Source of the DNA: Aphanomyces cochlioides
Taxonomy: Eukaryota > Oomycota > Saprolegniomycetes > Saprolegniales > Verrucalvaceae
Assembly (NCBI GenBank): GCA_019828595.1
Contig: JAHQRK010000005.1
Location: forward strand, 2,604,001-2,668,000
Direction: 5' to 3'
DNA length: 64,000 bases
Shown: positions 27,076 to 39,206 of the stretch, in pieces
Layout of the letters: each line of letters starts with the position of its first letter
Position numbering within the stretch: the stretch's first letter is position 1
Notes under the pieces: generated by a model
Told to the model about the DNA's origin: nothing
Database searches by the model: none
What the model saw: only the letters and a program-made list of their open reading frames with translations
Translations under genes and position numbers: made by a program

Positions 27076-30000
27076 CTACGTCCTCCATGGGCTCATCGCT
27101 TGATAATTGTCATGGGCATTCTTCTTGTGGGTTTCAACACCGCGAGCAACGCCAGTCTCTTGCGTCTGCTGCGATGCAAAGTTGTTGAAGATTTGCTCGA
27201 GTGTCGTCTGGGAGACCGTGTATTCCTTCACGCTCAAGTCTGCTTTGGACTTTTCAATCATGGAAAACACGTTGGAGAGTGCGAGCGTCTCCTTGGTCCC
27301 AAGCAGCTTGAAACGCGACACATCGTTCTGCCGCTCCAAAAGCTGTACATTGGCGTGGCCAAAACCTTGGCCCAAATAGTCGGACAGCGCATCGAATCGA
27401 TCTTCGCTCAGCCACCACGCGCTGAAATCGTGGACGCGGATGTAACCATTGCGAGTCAATGATTCCGCCAAGACGTATCCCGTCGCATGGCTCGACGTGA
27501 TGCAGCGGGCTCGGTGTGGTTTTCCCAACGCTGCACAGGCTTCGTCCATGCGTTCCTTGGACAGCATCGTGTCATGACCAAACGCTTCGTTGGAGAAACG
27601 ATCGACGTCGTTGGATGTGACTGGAGCGACTCGCACGTGCATCATGAGTCCATCACCAAATCGGTTCTTTAAATGCTGGATGCTTCCAAGGCACCGCAGC
27701 CGACCGCCGACCATGATGCCCACACGGGTGCACAAGGCTTCACACTCTTCCATGCTGTGCGTCGTCAATAGAATCGTCGACTCCTTGCTTCGTGTTGATA
27801 TGTCGGCAATCACATCCCACATGAACCGACGGGACACTGGATCCATCCCCGTCGACGGCTCATCCAAGAAGATAATCGGTGGAGATCCGATCAAGGCAAT
27901 CGCCACGGACAGCTTGCGCTTGTTCCCGCCACTCAACGTGCCCGCCAGTTTGTTCTCAAAGTCATTCAAGTTCATTTGATCCATCTTTTCCTTGACTGTC
28001 GCGCCGATCAAGTCGATGGGGACGCCTTTGATTGCCGCAAAGAGTTCCAAATGCTCGCGCACGGTGAGCAAGTCCATCAGCGCATCGAATTGTGGACAAT
28101 ATCCAATGAGTCGGCGGACGTCAAGTTGTTGCGTCATGATGTCAAATCCACCGAGCGTTGCAGCCCCAGAGGTTGGCAAGACGTCGCCGGTCATGATCTT
28201 CATCGTTGTGGTCTTCCCAGCACCATTGATTCCCAAGTAACCAAAGCATTCGCCCTTGGACAAGGCGAGGGACAAGTCAACGATACCGACTTTGCCACCC
28301 TTGTACACTTTGCGAAGGTTTTTCATCACGACTGCATCCGAGTCGGCCGCACCATGGGCAACACGTTGTTCTTCCGCCTGGACATCCTCGTCGACTTGAA
28401 AAGGTGCATCGACAACGTGGGGATCCTTCGTCACGATAGCTTTGATCTTTGGGAAGCTCAAGCCATAGTCGATGCCGATCGCAATGACTGGAAAAACGAT
28501 GGCTTCAATCACAAGGTAGGCGATTTCCCATCCAAGCACCTTTGTGCTGAACGCCGACGTGTCCTTCTCAATCAACCCAAGCGCCATGTTTAAAGTTGAC
28601 GTGCTCAATGAATTGAGGCTGTTGCCGACGCAAAAGAGCGGAGAGAGGCGCCAGAGAAACTTTAAATGCGTATTCACGTCCTTGGTCGAGTCGATCGAGT
28701 CGAAAACACTCGACACGACAATGAGGATCGTCCCGAGAACCATATTAATCAAGTAGACGTACGTTTGAGACGATGGAGCGTCAACAAAGAGATACGACAA
28801 GATGTAGCAGAAGGGCACGATGGCCAACCCAAAGAGGATAGACACAACGACGAGAGCTGCAAACGGCGTTGATGGACATGACGTGCAGTCGTGGCCCGTG
28901 AATGGAGTAATATTGAAAAAGTAGATAGCCAGCAAGCCAAAGATGCAAGGCACGGCGTACAACATGAGGTCGAATGCAAAGTTGGCGAGCCAGAAGGCTG
29001 GCAGACTCACACCAGACACGAGTTGCTGATGCTTGGAGTTGTGGTTTGGGTGCTTCTCGTTCACCAAGTACGGCACGATGGAGGCTGTATAGTAAGTGAA
29101 TGCAATCACAACAAAGACCCCCGTCGTGAAGGACACGACGGTTGTCAAATAGAGCTTGTTGGAGTCGGTCAGTGGCAGCGGCGCGTTCGTACACGTCAGT
29201 TTGACATCCTTGTCGGACGCTATCGTGCGGTAGAGTGCTTCGTCCATCATGGCTTTGTACACGATCGCAGAATGGATGACAGTTGTGTTGACTGCCAAGT
29301 TGTAGCCAAACGTGTGGTCTTGGGAGCTGCCCATCAAGACGTAGCCGCCAAATTGGCCCAAGACTGGACTCGTTTCCTTGCCGTAGCCGCGTTTAAAGAT
29401 CTCTTCACCAGTCCATAGGCTGTAGCTCTTGGAATCGGCATCAATGACGATGGTATATTGCACGCCGAACACGGTCGGACTTGAGCTTGAATAGACTCCA
29501 GCGTCGACGGCAGTGAATGGCTCTGGCTTCGCTTGCGAAATCTGATTCACCGAGTCGCACATCCAGTCGGATTCACAAAGGTACGGCAGTGACGTGTTGC
29601 TCTCGTAGGGATAATCCTTCGTCGTGAGAGAGATGGCAGGGTCGTTGCGATTGTACGAGCTTCCTTTCAACAATGCGACGCCAACGACCACGAAAATAAT
29701 GGGCAAGATCGTCCCAAAGATAACCATGCGCTTGTCGCGTCTACCAGTCCGAATGCGCTTGAGCAAGAGAGCTCTAAAGTGGACAGCGAACATCTTTAGC
29801 GACGACGGCAGTGCGTTGTCCGTCAACCGAAAGCCACTTCGAGAGCCATCGACACTTGAAGACGGCGCGCTCTTCGTCGACAGATCGGTCTTTTGCAGCG
29901 TGTGTTGATGGTTTTCATCTCCAATCTCCGCAACTTTGATAAAGACTTCTTCCAACGTCGTGACGGAAATGCCATACGAGACGACGCCAAGGGCATCCAG

Positions 30001-32964
30001 CTTGTCGTCCAATTCTGCAAACATCTTGGCAAACAAATGCGAACCATCCAATGGCAACTGGAACGAGATTTCAGTGCCGACGTTGCTCAGGACTTTGGTG
30101 TCGTCGCCGACATGGCGCTGGACAAACTGAATCAACGCTGGCGTGTTGCAATGATCCGCCTTGACGAGTGAAAAGTTGTAGCCCGCGCCATATCGATTCT
30201 TGAGAAACAAGGACGAGCCACAGCAACGCAGTTCTCCTTCAGCCATGATCGCAATCCGGTCGCCGAGAATATCCGCTTCGTCCATGAAATGCGTCGTCAA
30301 GACCACGATGCGATTCATGCGGTTGTTCATGATGATTTCCCAACTGCTACGGCGGCTGTAGGGATCCATGCCGGACGTGGGCTCGTCCAAGAAGACGATC
30401 TTGCTGTCGCCCAAGAGCGCGATGGCCAAACTCAACTTGCGTTTCATCCCACCCGAGAGCTCGCACGAGTAGACATGGCGCTTCTCCGTCAATCCAACTT
30501 CGACAATCTTTTGCTCGACTTCGGTCTCGAGGACGTCGCCACGGTAACCTTTGATCTTGCCGTAAAACATGAGATGTTCCTGCACCGTGAGCTCCGCGTA
30601 GAGCACGTCGTGCTGAGGACACATGCCCAACGACTCTCGAATCTCGGCAAGGTCGTCGTTCAACGAGAGTCCGTCGATCGTCGCATCGCCACTGGAAACC
30701 GGGATCATGCCCGTCAACATGGAAATCAATGTCGTCTTCCCAGCGCCGTTGTGACCGAGGAGACACGTGATTTGATTCTTGTACATGGTCATGTTGACAT
30801 CCTTGACGGCCACTTTCTCACCACCAGGAATTGGGAAAACGCGGCGCAAGTTGTGGATTTGAAATGCTTCGCCCGTGACTTCTTGTCGTTTTAGCTCCGC
30901 GCCGACGGGCTCAAAGTTGTCCTGGTTGATATCCACCGCGACAGCCATGTCATTCTGCACGACGCGACGCCTTTGGATGAATTTCTTGCGCCAAAACGAC
31001 AGCGACAATGGAAAGAACCATTTCTCCGTCACGCCGTAGTCTTTTGGAACGACGCGCTCCAAGTACAAGCCAAGCAACGTGTAGAGCACGCAGTCGATCA
31101 TCAATGCGTACAATGCCGTGGTGAACTTGAAATTGTTAATGTCTGTCGTCCAATTCGATGTCGTGATGCCAACGCCATTTCCTTCTGCCTGCGCCAAGCT
31201 TTTGATACCAAACGTCATGGCGGCGGGGCTAAGGATGCAGACGCTGCGCTTTGACTCTGCTGTCGACGTATCCGTGAACGCAGCCGTTCCCAAGTACATG
31301 GCGAAAAAGCCAATCATGCCAAGGTATGTGCCCGTGCGGGACTTGGAGAAGATGGCGGAGATCATGTAGCCATACGACATGACTGTCCATCCAAAGAGGA
31401 GGAAGAAGACAAACAAGATGGCAAAGCTGGCGTGCTTGAAAAGCAAGACCTTGCTGACAATCGCCTGCAGGACGGCAGCCACGAGGAAAATGATTCCATA
31501 CGTGATGTACCAACTGACAATGATGGCCGAATCGCGGACGCCCAAAATCTTCATGAGCTCTCGCGCCTTTGACTCCTTTTCAGAGATGAGAGCGACCAAG
31601 ACGGACGACAAGATGTGCAGGTACGAGAGCAGAAAGATGATGCCGAGCGAGTCACTCACGCCATCAAAGAATGGCGACGACGTGTACGATTCAATCGGCA
31701 TTGGGAAGACAGCGGCACCACCAACTGGCTGCGGCATTTGACGCAGGGGTCTCGCTAAAGAAGAGAGCGATGTTTGTGGCACGGCAGTCAGATTGAACAA
31801 ACTCTTTGTCGTCTGCATGTAGATAGCGATGGAAGCGACCAAGTTGGGATCATTTTGGACTTGAGATGCCACGAACGCAAGGTCAGAAGTCGTCGAGCTC
31901 GTCATGACGGAGGTTGGCTTGGTGCAGTTGGCGGTCGTCGTTTTGTTTTGCGTGTTCCAGTCAGGAACACACAGCGCAAATCGTGTCACGAGGGTTTGAT
32001 ACGCCATGAAACCTGTCTTGGCGTAGTGCATGTATTCGCTCGTCTTGATGGAGCGCTGCAATGGCTGGTAGGCCTTGGCGTTCGTGCGTGGAATGTCGCC
32101 AATGCTTCCACCGTCGTCGAGCGACGAATTCAACCGCAATTTGTACTCGACGTTCCCAACCGAGCCCAAAGTTGGCGGCACACTCGTAAACACAATCGTA
32201 GCGGCAATCGTTGGCGTTGAAAAGTTCGTGCCGTAGCCGCCTCCAGTGATGTACGCTTCAAGACTTGCCTCGTCGGCGAAAAACGCAACCGAGTCCGTGA
32301 TGGCTGGAATGACCAACGACTGGCTTGCATCGAGAGGCACGCGAGGGTACCACACGCTCAGAGTTTGCAGGAAATAGCGGCGCGTGAAGTCGTTGTCAGG
32401 TATAATTGCCAACTTTCGAGGAATGATAAAGTCACGGCACGTTGATGGCCAAGCGTACGGCGAGTTGACGTCCGCACTGACATTCCCCGCAAAGGCTGCG
32501 GCACTGCAAACTGTGTTTTCATCCGTGGTCATACTCGACGCTCTTTTCCGCGTCGTCCATGAAGTTGTGGCCATGTCGAGAAGTAAACCAGACACGGTGG
32601 CTTCCGTTTGATAGAATCGTGGGCTGGTAACGTTTCCGAACCATGTTTCTTGAGCAAACAAGCTGTAGCTCGTGCCATTCTTGTCGTGTTCATGCGCTAC
32701 ATCGTCGGTGGACCAGCCTTCTGGCACCGCGACATCGTCCGAGAGAGTCTTTAAGCCTCCAAGGAGTACAATGAGCGCGACGGGGATCAAAATCTCCAAT
32801 GCCCATTTGATCGGGTGTTTCCTCTTGATTAAAAAGTTCTTCCACAGCAATGTCGATGTGAATCCACGACGTTTATGCTGCACAGCGGTGCATGATTCAG
32901 CGACCGGTGTGCTGGTCGAATGTTGGATCATTTGCAATTTTGAAAATGATATTGGACACACCAT
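27076..32964 (-). CDS. Full-size ABCA-type ABC transporter
   Basis: An intronless 1962-aa frame with the TMD-NBD-TMD-NBD order of subfamily A. An N-terminal membrane helix (about 55-75) is followed by a large extracellular loop and a helix bundle (about 400-640). NBD1 has Walker A GHNGAGKTT near residue 735, signature LSGGMKRKLS near 836 and Walker B VFLDEPTSGMDP. NBD2 has GINGAGKTTTM near 1578, LSGGNKRKLS near 1675 and IFLDEPSTGMDP. Both sites look competent. ABCA proteins move lipids or sterols across membranes. Residue 12 is a second Met that could be the true start. Orientation matches the tyrosinase array, but there is no obvious functional link. Confidence 0.93.
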   Translation of the reverse strand: MVCPISFSKLQMIQHSTSTPVAESCTAVQHKRRGFTSTLLWKNFLIKRKHPIKWALEILIPVALIVLLGGLKTLSDDVAVPEGWSTDDVAHEHDKNGTSYSLFAQETWFGNVTSPRFYQTEATVSGLLLDMATTSWTTRKRASSMTTDENTVCSAAAFAGNVSADVNSPYAWPSTCRDFIIPRKLAIIPDNDFTRRYFLQTLSVWYPRVPLDASQSLVIPAITDSVAFFADEASLEAYITGGGYGTNFSTPTIAATIVFTSVPPTLGSVGNVEYKLRLNSSLDDGGSIGDIPRTNAKAYQPLQRSIKTSEYMHYAKTGFMAYQTLVTRFALCVPDWNTQNKTTTANCTKPTSVMTSSTTSDLAFVASQVQNDPNLVASIAIYMQTTKSLFNLTAVPQTSLSSLARPLRQMPQPVGGAAVFPMPIESYTSSPFFDGVSDSLGIIFLLSYLHILSSVLVALISEKESKARELMKILGVRDSAIIVSWYITYGIIFLVAAVLQAIVSKVLLFKHASFAILFVFFLLFGWTVMSYGYMISAIFSKSRTGTYLGMIGFFAMYLGTAAFTDTSTAESKRSVCILSPAAMTFGIKSLAQAEGNGVGITTSNWTTDINNFKFTTALYALMIDCVLYTLLGLYLERVVPKDYGVTEKWFFPLSLSFWRKKFIQRRRVVQNDMAVAVDINQDNFEPVGAELKRQEVTGEAFQIHNLRRVFPIPGGEKVAVKDVNMTMYKNQITCLLGHNGAGKTTLISMLTGMIPVSSGDATIDGLSLNDDLAEIRESLGMCPQHDVLYAELTVQEHLMFYGKIKGYRGDVLETEVEQKIVEVGLTEKRHVYSCELSGGMKRKLSLAIALLGDSKIVFLDEPTSGMDPYSRRSSWEIIMNNRMNRIVVLTTHFMDEADILGDRIAIMAEGELRCCGSSLFLKNRYGAGYNFSLVKADHCNTPALIQFVQRHVGDDTKVLSNVGTEISFQLPLDGSHLFAKMFAELDDKLDALGVVSYGISVTTLEEVFIKVAEIGDENHQHTLQKTDLSTKSAPSSSVDGSRSGFRLTDNALPSSLKMFAVHFRALLLKRIRTGRRDKRMVIFGTILPIIFVVVGVALLKGSSYNRNDPAISLTTKDYPYESNTSLPYLCESDWMCDSVNQISQAKPEPFTAVDAGVYSSSSPTVFGVQYTIVIDADSKSYSLWTGEEIFKRGYGKETSPVLGQFGGYVLMGSSQDHTFGYNLAVNTTVIHSAIVYKAMMDEALYRTIASDKDVKLTCTNAPLPLTDSNKLYLTTVVSFTTGVFVVIAFTYYTASIVPYLVNEKHPNHNSKHQQLVSGVSLPAFWLANFAFDLMLYAVPCIFGLLAIYFFNITPFTGHDCTSCPSTPFAALVVVSILFGLAIVPFCYILSYLFVDAPSSQTYVYLINMVLGTILIVVSSVFDSIDSTKDVNTHLKFLWRLSPLFCVGNSLNSLSTSTLNMALGLIEKDTSAFSTKVLGWEIAYLVIEAIVFPVIAIGIDYGLSFPKIKAIVTKDPHVVDAPFQVDEDVQAEEQRVAHGAADSDAVVMKNLRKVYKGGKVGIVDLSLALSKGECFGYLGINGAGKTTTMKIMTGDVLPTSGAATLGGFDIMTQQLDVRRLIGYCPQFDALMDLLTVREHLELFAAIKGVPIDLIGATVKEKMDQMNLNDFENKLAGTLSGGNKRKLSVAIALIGSPPIIFLDEPSTGMDPVSRRFMWDVIADISTRSKESTILLTTHSMEECEALCTRVGIMVGGRLRCLGSIQHLKNRFGDGLMMHVRVAPVTSNDVDRFSNEAFGHDTMLSKERMDEACAALGKPHRARCITSSHATGYVLAESLTRNGYIRVHDFSAWWLSEDRFDALSDYLGQGFGHANVQLLERQNDVSRFKLLGTKETLALSNVFSMIEKSKADLSVKEYTVSQTTLEQIFNNFASQQTQETGVARGVETHKKNAHDNYQAMSPWRT

Positions 32965-34676
32965 CGGTGTAACGAACTACAGCAGAGAGTCGCGGCGTTG
33001 ATGGATGACTACTTGGTCGATTGTAGTCATCACTTGCTGTCTCAAGCGAGAATCAAACACAATTTTTCCAGCGGGATTGCGTGGCTCTCCACGTTGTAGG
33101 TGCACATCCAGAGAGCAAATCTCCGGCTGTGCGTGAACTATGTCCGTTCCGAATGAAACCGAAAGCTGTCGTCTCCATCCTTTCAGAGCAACCCTTAAGC
33201 TGCCCTAGACGTCTGTCTAGCAAGCCATCCAAGTTCATTTCGTGGTGGTGAAGAAGGCAGTTTCAAGTGACGACGACGTAGCGCCAAGCTGTTAGCTTCT
33301 CCGACAAGTTATTCAGTTTATTCCAACATAGACTTTATGTATTGAACGACATGTTGTATTCAATTGAAGTTTTGTCAGGCAGATGGCAGTCTGGTCGTGG
33401 GATAAGACGCCTCTCGACAAGTTTACACGGCTTCCAGGATTATGCGGCGTGCTGTCACTCTGTCCAGGGTGCGACAATGTTGGTGCTACGACTCCTGACC
33501 CTGTCCGGCGTGTGTCTTTGTCAGCAACCAAACCCGACCGTCGTGCAGGTTGATGTTTCATGGTCAGGACGCCAGAGAGAGCACCCCAACGAGGTAGAAT
33601 AAACTGAGCTAACTCGGCGCCGTCTTCACTTTTCAAGGCGATAAAGACGACGGACCGAATTCGAGAGGAGGATTTGAACAATCTGGTGTAGTACTTGATG
33701 GAGTACTTACGTAATCAGCGACAAACTTGGAGAGTACTAGTACTTAGGTAATCAGAGACAAACTTGGAGTGTCTTGGAGGCCAGGAGCACACCGCTTGAT
33801 AATGTTGATTCCGATGATTATCAAGCAATCGGCCACGGAGAGTCCGTGGACTTGATGTGTACTTGGAGTCCAGGGCCTTGTAGCACAAGTACTATCGTAG
33901 TGAGTTGGTAGAGCTGGAGAGTTCAAGACAAAGCCCCAGCGCGACTTCACTCTTAGGCTTTATAGAGAAAGCCTTCAGCGTCAAGGGATCACGTCATAGC
34001 TTCGAAGTAGTTTCTTAAGAAGCAACTTCTTGACATGTTTATATTTGAAGTTTGGACGCACTTTGCCAGCAATCAGCTCAGCAACCGAATGAAGCAAAGG
34101 AACGATGTATTGATCCCATCGACATTGGAAGTGATCGAGCTTGACAACAGGAGTGTTCTTCAAATGGTAGGATACTAGACCACTGCTGGATTTGCCCCCG
34201 TGGTAGAAAAACGTGTTGCGCCGCTGGATGCGACATCTCAACTTTCACCGAACGCCGCAACACTGACAGACTTGCAGGTACCATCAAGACCATCGGGCGA
34301 AATGCAATGATGAGTGGCTTGCTAATGCGTGATGAAAGGCATCGAATTGTCATGTCAAACAAAGATTGCATTGCCAACCCATGTTGGCTTGGAGCTACAG
34401 GTAATTTGCCAATCGAGCTTGCGTATCAGCTGAAATGAAACGAGCTAAAGATCAAAAGCTTGTCGTCTTCACGGCGTGGCTCTGGGAAGACCTATCGCTT
34501 GTGCGGTGTGGAGCCAGCAAGTGTTGAGCGTAGGCTCCTGGCGATTCCAATTTGCCGAGACAAACTTGCGCCAAACATCGCAAAACATTGAACATTTGGA
34601 TACCAACACGCATTTCATTACTCAAACTCATCATGGTCATCAACTTCATTGAGCTAGAGCAGCACGAGTCGCAGTA
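32965..34676. other. Intergenic with a short tandem repeat
   Basis: No supported gene. Two copies of a 31-bp sequence containing GTAATCAGxGACAAACTTGG start at 33703 and 33740. A minus-strand frame at 33981-34241 (ending in VRPNFKYKHVKKLLLKKLL) is basic and helical but isolated, and I do not call it a gene. Confidence 0.4.
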
Positions 34677-35287
34677 CTAAGGACGTCGAGTAGGGAGGCC
34701 AGTGGCGATCATTGTTGGAGACGTTGTTGGTTCTTCAGTCTGAGCGTTGCTGACGCTTGGTACTGGGTTTGGCCTCGACGTCGTTGGGGCTTCTGTGGGC
34801 TCAGGGGTCACAGCGGTTGGCGAGTGGGTTGGTGTCGACGTGTAGTGGGTTGGAAGAGGTGTAAAGTCAAAGGAAGGCACGGGTGTTGGAGTTCACGTCG
34901 GGACAAAAGAGATTGGCGGTGCAGTGTTCAAGGTTGGCATTGGAGTAGGTCCGTCAGTGATGTAGTCATTCGTTGGTGAAGGCGTCGGTCTGTCAGTGAT
35001 GAAGTCGTTCGTTGGAGAAGGGTCGCCAACGTGGCCGAGCGAACGCCGTACTTCCAGATGGAATCGCCTTTCGCCGACTTGAGGTAGCAGACTCCCAAGT
35101 TGTGCGAATATGCTTTGCACTGCGTATCTGCGGCGCAGGCAGCGCAGCAGTCGTCAGGATCAGACGCATCGAAACTGCGCAGGTCATTGCCCGGGTAATC
35201 AACGTCGAGCTCAATCGACAAGCAGGAGCTTTGGAGCGACGGCGAGACCAAAGCCGCAGCGGCAACAATCAAACGGAAGGAAACCAT
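34677..35287 (-). pseudogene. Broken secreted PAN protein with Thr/Pro tail
   Basis: Begins with MVSFRLIVAAAALVSPSLQS, a signal peptide close to those of the tyrosinase-like genes, then one PAN/Apple-like module ending in GVRSATLA. There the frame breaks. In another frame a Pro/Thr tail with repeated SPTNDFITDRPTP and SPTNDYITDGPTP runs on, meets a TGA at 34893-34895, and continues in the same frame after it (TPTPVPSF...) to a TAG. One frameshift and one nonsense codon indicate decay. No tyrosinase domain follows. Confidence 0.65.
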
Positions 35288-36262
35288 CTCGAGTTGAGCA
35301 AATAGAACAATGAACCATGGGGGGATCAAGGGCTTGACTACTGCCCAATCTGGTCGCCAAACTTCGTCAAATGCACTCTCGTGTTTTACTGGAAAGGCCA
35401 TCAAGCTGGATACAGGCATCTAGGAACCACAAATTTCACTACGACAATTGTACTGTAGTTGGCGGTGGATCAGAGCTTGGCTTTGATTTCTATGCTCCTT
35501 GCAACGAATTGGCGATCGAAAAGTATGAGATATGAAGTCCTGTCGACGATCAATCGTCTCTCTTGAGCTGCAAGGATGTGCTGCCGGCTTACTGTGCCAC
35601 GAGACGACCTGACTGACTTGCAGAGCTTGCACAAATCAGCAAGTCGATGTTGTTTGTCACGGCCGTACGATTTTCTATGCCGGTCGTGAAGACAACGCTT
35701 CCTCAACTGGCGAAGTACTCTTCAGTGGAAGTGCTGTCGTTGTACTCACTCTAGATCATGGAGGACACCGTAGCAAGCCTATCGAGCTCATGCTAGCTAA
35801 CTAGATCGTGGGCTTTCCTCAAGTCAACTCGATTCGAGCGGAGTCTGCAGTACGATTCGGGTCGTGAAATTTGACAAGCGTGCAAGTAACTTGCTTGATG
35901 CAGCGTTCGTTGTCATCTAGTGCGCAGTATGTGGCACTCAGCAACACAACTACATTCGAGTATGCAAGTATGGCTTCACTCCGGCGTCAATCCGTCGTAG
36001 TGACGCAAACGTTCGACGGCATGTAGATGCAACACTTGACGCATTGCGTTGGAGTCATGTTGTCGATCGTCAAGTACAGTCATGATAGATCCTCATCCCT
36101 GTCTTTGATAGACTTTGGATGAGTTTTTGAGATTATCACGGGCCTTCTTGTAACGACTTTGAAACGCCACAACTTTGAAATGTTCACGACGAGGAGCGCG
36201 CGGGCGACCGACAAAAGACGCGTGATTGACCACGGCATGACGTCTCTGGACGCTGCAGAAGC
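35288..36262. other. Intergenic, no supported gene
   Basis: Lies between the broken PAN gene and the EF-hand gene. Only short, low-quality frames are present. I see no repeat or RNA gene. Confidence 0.35.
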
Positions 36263-39206
36263 GTGGCTGTACCGGTTGCTCCACCACTATGGCTTTTCAA
36301 AGCAAGAGCTCGTCCGCCGACTGCGTGGACCTCATGCAAGTGCGTCAAGAGTACCGATGGACTACTTGCGCAAAGGTATCAGCTCCTTGCTCGCCGTGTC
36401 ATGATAAAGTGCTTGGACGTAGTTGTGCATGAACTCGAGCCTGACACACTTCGCCATCCTTTCAACACATCGCTCGTGGTAAGAAGCGACACCTTGGAAG
36501 CATTCTTCAACGAGTCCTAGTCTTTCTGGCATGAATTTGCCGTCGACGACACTCATGTCGACGTGGAAGCAGCGGTGGAATCCCTTTGGTAGGCGTGTTT
36601 ATCCTTGTCATTGCTCACGCGGTTGAACAAAGGCCCAAAGACGAGTCAAGTCGAACAAGTCCTCGGCATACTCCTCGTAGTCCAAGAGCTCGCTATGCGT
36701 CACCGGTAAAACAAGAAAGACCTTGAGCATCTCAACACGTCTTCCTAGCCAAATCAGCTTGGCTCGACGTTGGGACCACTGCACATGGCTAAATTGGAGG
36801 TGCTGTCGCTCTTGCGTCGTGGTTTTTCAGCGTCTGTCCTGTAGGCGAAACTGACCTCCACGTCCACTCGACTGCGCATTCCAGACATGTTTGAGCTCAT
36901 CAGTGACGTTGCGCCGCAATGGGATGTACGTTGATCATCGATAGAGTCACTGATGTGTCGAGGAAGATGGCAGCCGACGACTTTTATTCCTTGTGTCAAC
37001 CATTTTGCGACAGCGATGGGTTTGTCAACACTCGGTCGTTCATTCGTCAGGTTGCAAGTTTCGCAATCGACGTGGATGGACATTGTCGTAGATTCAAACG
37101 GCGCCACCGATGGAAGACGCGACGCGGAGGCTACAAAACGCCTTGAAGCATATCTCAAGCGACGACTTGGTCGAGCAGTGTGCGATGTTTGACATGGAAG
37201 ACGACGGATGGATCTCTATCTCAGGTACATCCATCGGTCAAACTTGCTGCCTCAAGTTCGTCGGCGGACGCAGAGTGTGTTTCAGTGTTTCATGCGTTGC
37301 CAGACGTGGATCTGACGCCCGTCGAGATCGAGCAAGGACTTCTCCCCCTTGCGCAGGTACGCAGCGCAGTAGAAAGAGGGAGATTCACGTTGGAACCAGC
37401 CTGACAAACGCATTGCCTACGTCGACGTCTGCACCATCTTGGGTCAGCAGGCAATAACGTAATTGCAGCGTCATGGCATCGAGTCTAAATCTTTGTGGAA
37501 GGGACAAGAACGATCAATGGCACGCCATGCGTTGCGAGCTTTGCAACGACGATCCTCACATTGGCCACCAAGTATTTGACCAACTCAGTCGCATCTTCCA
37601 AAAGTTATCGACGCATCCTTCTCGGTCGGCCAAGATGTTTCTGCTAGAGAGTCGATGAATGTTGTAGGTGTATGATCAGCGCTGGGCATCTTGAGCGAGT
37701 CTTGGGATCGCTCTTGACGGCACGGGAGCTGCAGTGGATTCAAGAAACGCTTGGGAAATCGGTAGCTCGCGCCGACGGTGAAACCGAGTGCTGAAAACGT
37801 TGTAGAATGGTCTCGTGGACGGCCATGAATTACTCGAGCAATTGTTTCCACGGTCATTTCTTGAAACTTCTGGGCGATCACTTGAACGACCGCATGAACG
37901 ACCTTATGAATCTCCACGCCCACGAGCTACCACTCCACGGGGACGGCAAACCACGCCGCTCGATATCCCCGCGTTCGATCGAAAGTATCACTCGGCATCG
38001 CCCACAAAAGCACGAACAACAACCCCTCGCTTGGCCAAAGTCGTCCGTTTGGTCCTTTGTTTGATGCTCTAGCTGTGGATTGTAGAACTTGTCGATCGAC
38101 ACCACTCGAAGTCAAACGTCGAAGAGTACTCGAAAGAACGACGAGTCGCTCTTTCAACAGCTACGAGAGCTCATTGTCTACCATGAGGTGTCGTTCCACT
38201 CAAGCGATCCAAGTCAGTCGGATGCATCGTAGATCAACTTGCTGGTTCTTAATGACGTGTCCGACGCAGCAGGACACATTCCGCTGGCTGCAGCTTGCGA
38301 TGTGCGTCAGAATTTGAACATGAATCCCTTCACGAGACATTAGGTGTTGTGGCGGCACGTTGAAGCGTACAAGACCATCACATATGTCCAGCTGCAGCGA
38401 CTTCTCTGTCGTTTTGCCACGTAATTTCCACCACCACCACTTGACGAGGATAGCTCATGAAAACTCTTGGCCAGGAAAAACAAAGCCAAGCTGCAGCTAT
38501 CTAGTCTATTAGATGGTCTGTTTGACTGGACGCGACTGCGTAGTGTGACGCACCACTCTCTTGGTAGCTCCCCGAAGCTCATGAAAACAATCATGACTCT
38601 CCTAGAGGAGCTCCTCGATACGTTTGAACTCTTTGCGACGACCCATCCTGGCTATCTTCGATGGTACCCAGAGTTTCAGCAGTCGTTGACCGAGGTTGAT
38701 CGCTGCATCGGAGTGGGCAGTGACTTTGACTTTGTAGATGTTTGACGTGCAGCTCATGGCGTGGGAGCAGCAAGTGTTGTGTCACCGCTTTGGCGTGACG
38801 ATGCACCATGAAATGTGGATCAACTACGCGGCATTTGTCAAGCATTTGGCGCACATTCCACAAAGTTTGTGGGCACTTGTCACTGCACACTGCGATTTTC
38901 AAGAAATGGATCCGACGCACAAAGGTTATGTCGACCGCGCCGACTTGAAACGATTCCTCCAACGAATCCTCAATCACACGCCAACAGCACAACAAGTAGA
39001 CGACGAAATCAACTCGGCGTGGTGCTCATCGATGAGCGTGTGTTGTGTAGGTTGGTCAAGTGTGGCATGAATTCTTGCGAGATGATCCAACCGCGACGGT
39101 CAGTAGAGTCGAATGTCCAGAGGGACTCAACTGGCAGTGCATTCAGGTAATCAAGAAGCAGCACGTGATTGCAGCGGCAAAGAAGTCCACGAGAACGCGA
39201 TCTTGA
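36263..39206 (+). CDS. Intron-rich EF-hand gene, partial model, possibly disrupted
   Basis: No long frame exists, yet many short coding blocks join across good GT-AG boundaries without loss of phase. Examples: exons 36521-36588 and 36633-36705; exons 36967-37050, 37092-37224 and 37286-37356 (introns 41 and 61 bp); exons 38344-38420, 38475-38694, 38738-38995 and 39051-39206 ending at TGA. An EF-hand loop is clear in AMFDMEDDGWISIS, a weaker one in MDPTHKGYVDRADL. Two blocks share WHEF followed by an acidic stretch, and Pro/Arg/Ser-rich segments follow. Between 37357 and 38343 I cannot close the model. Near 37390 one extra T seems to shift the frame, so the gene may be decaying, or it may be two genes. 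Confidence 0.5.

Noticed and set aside
30289..30894. Long plus-strand frame opposite the ABC transporter
   Set aside because: It is the antisense shadow of NBD1; the codon bias belongs to the minus-strand gene.
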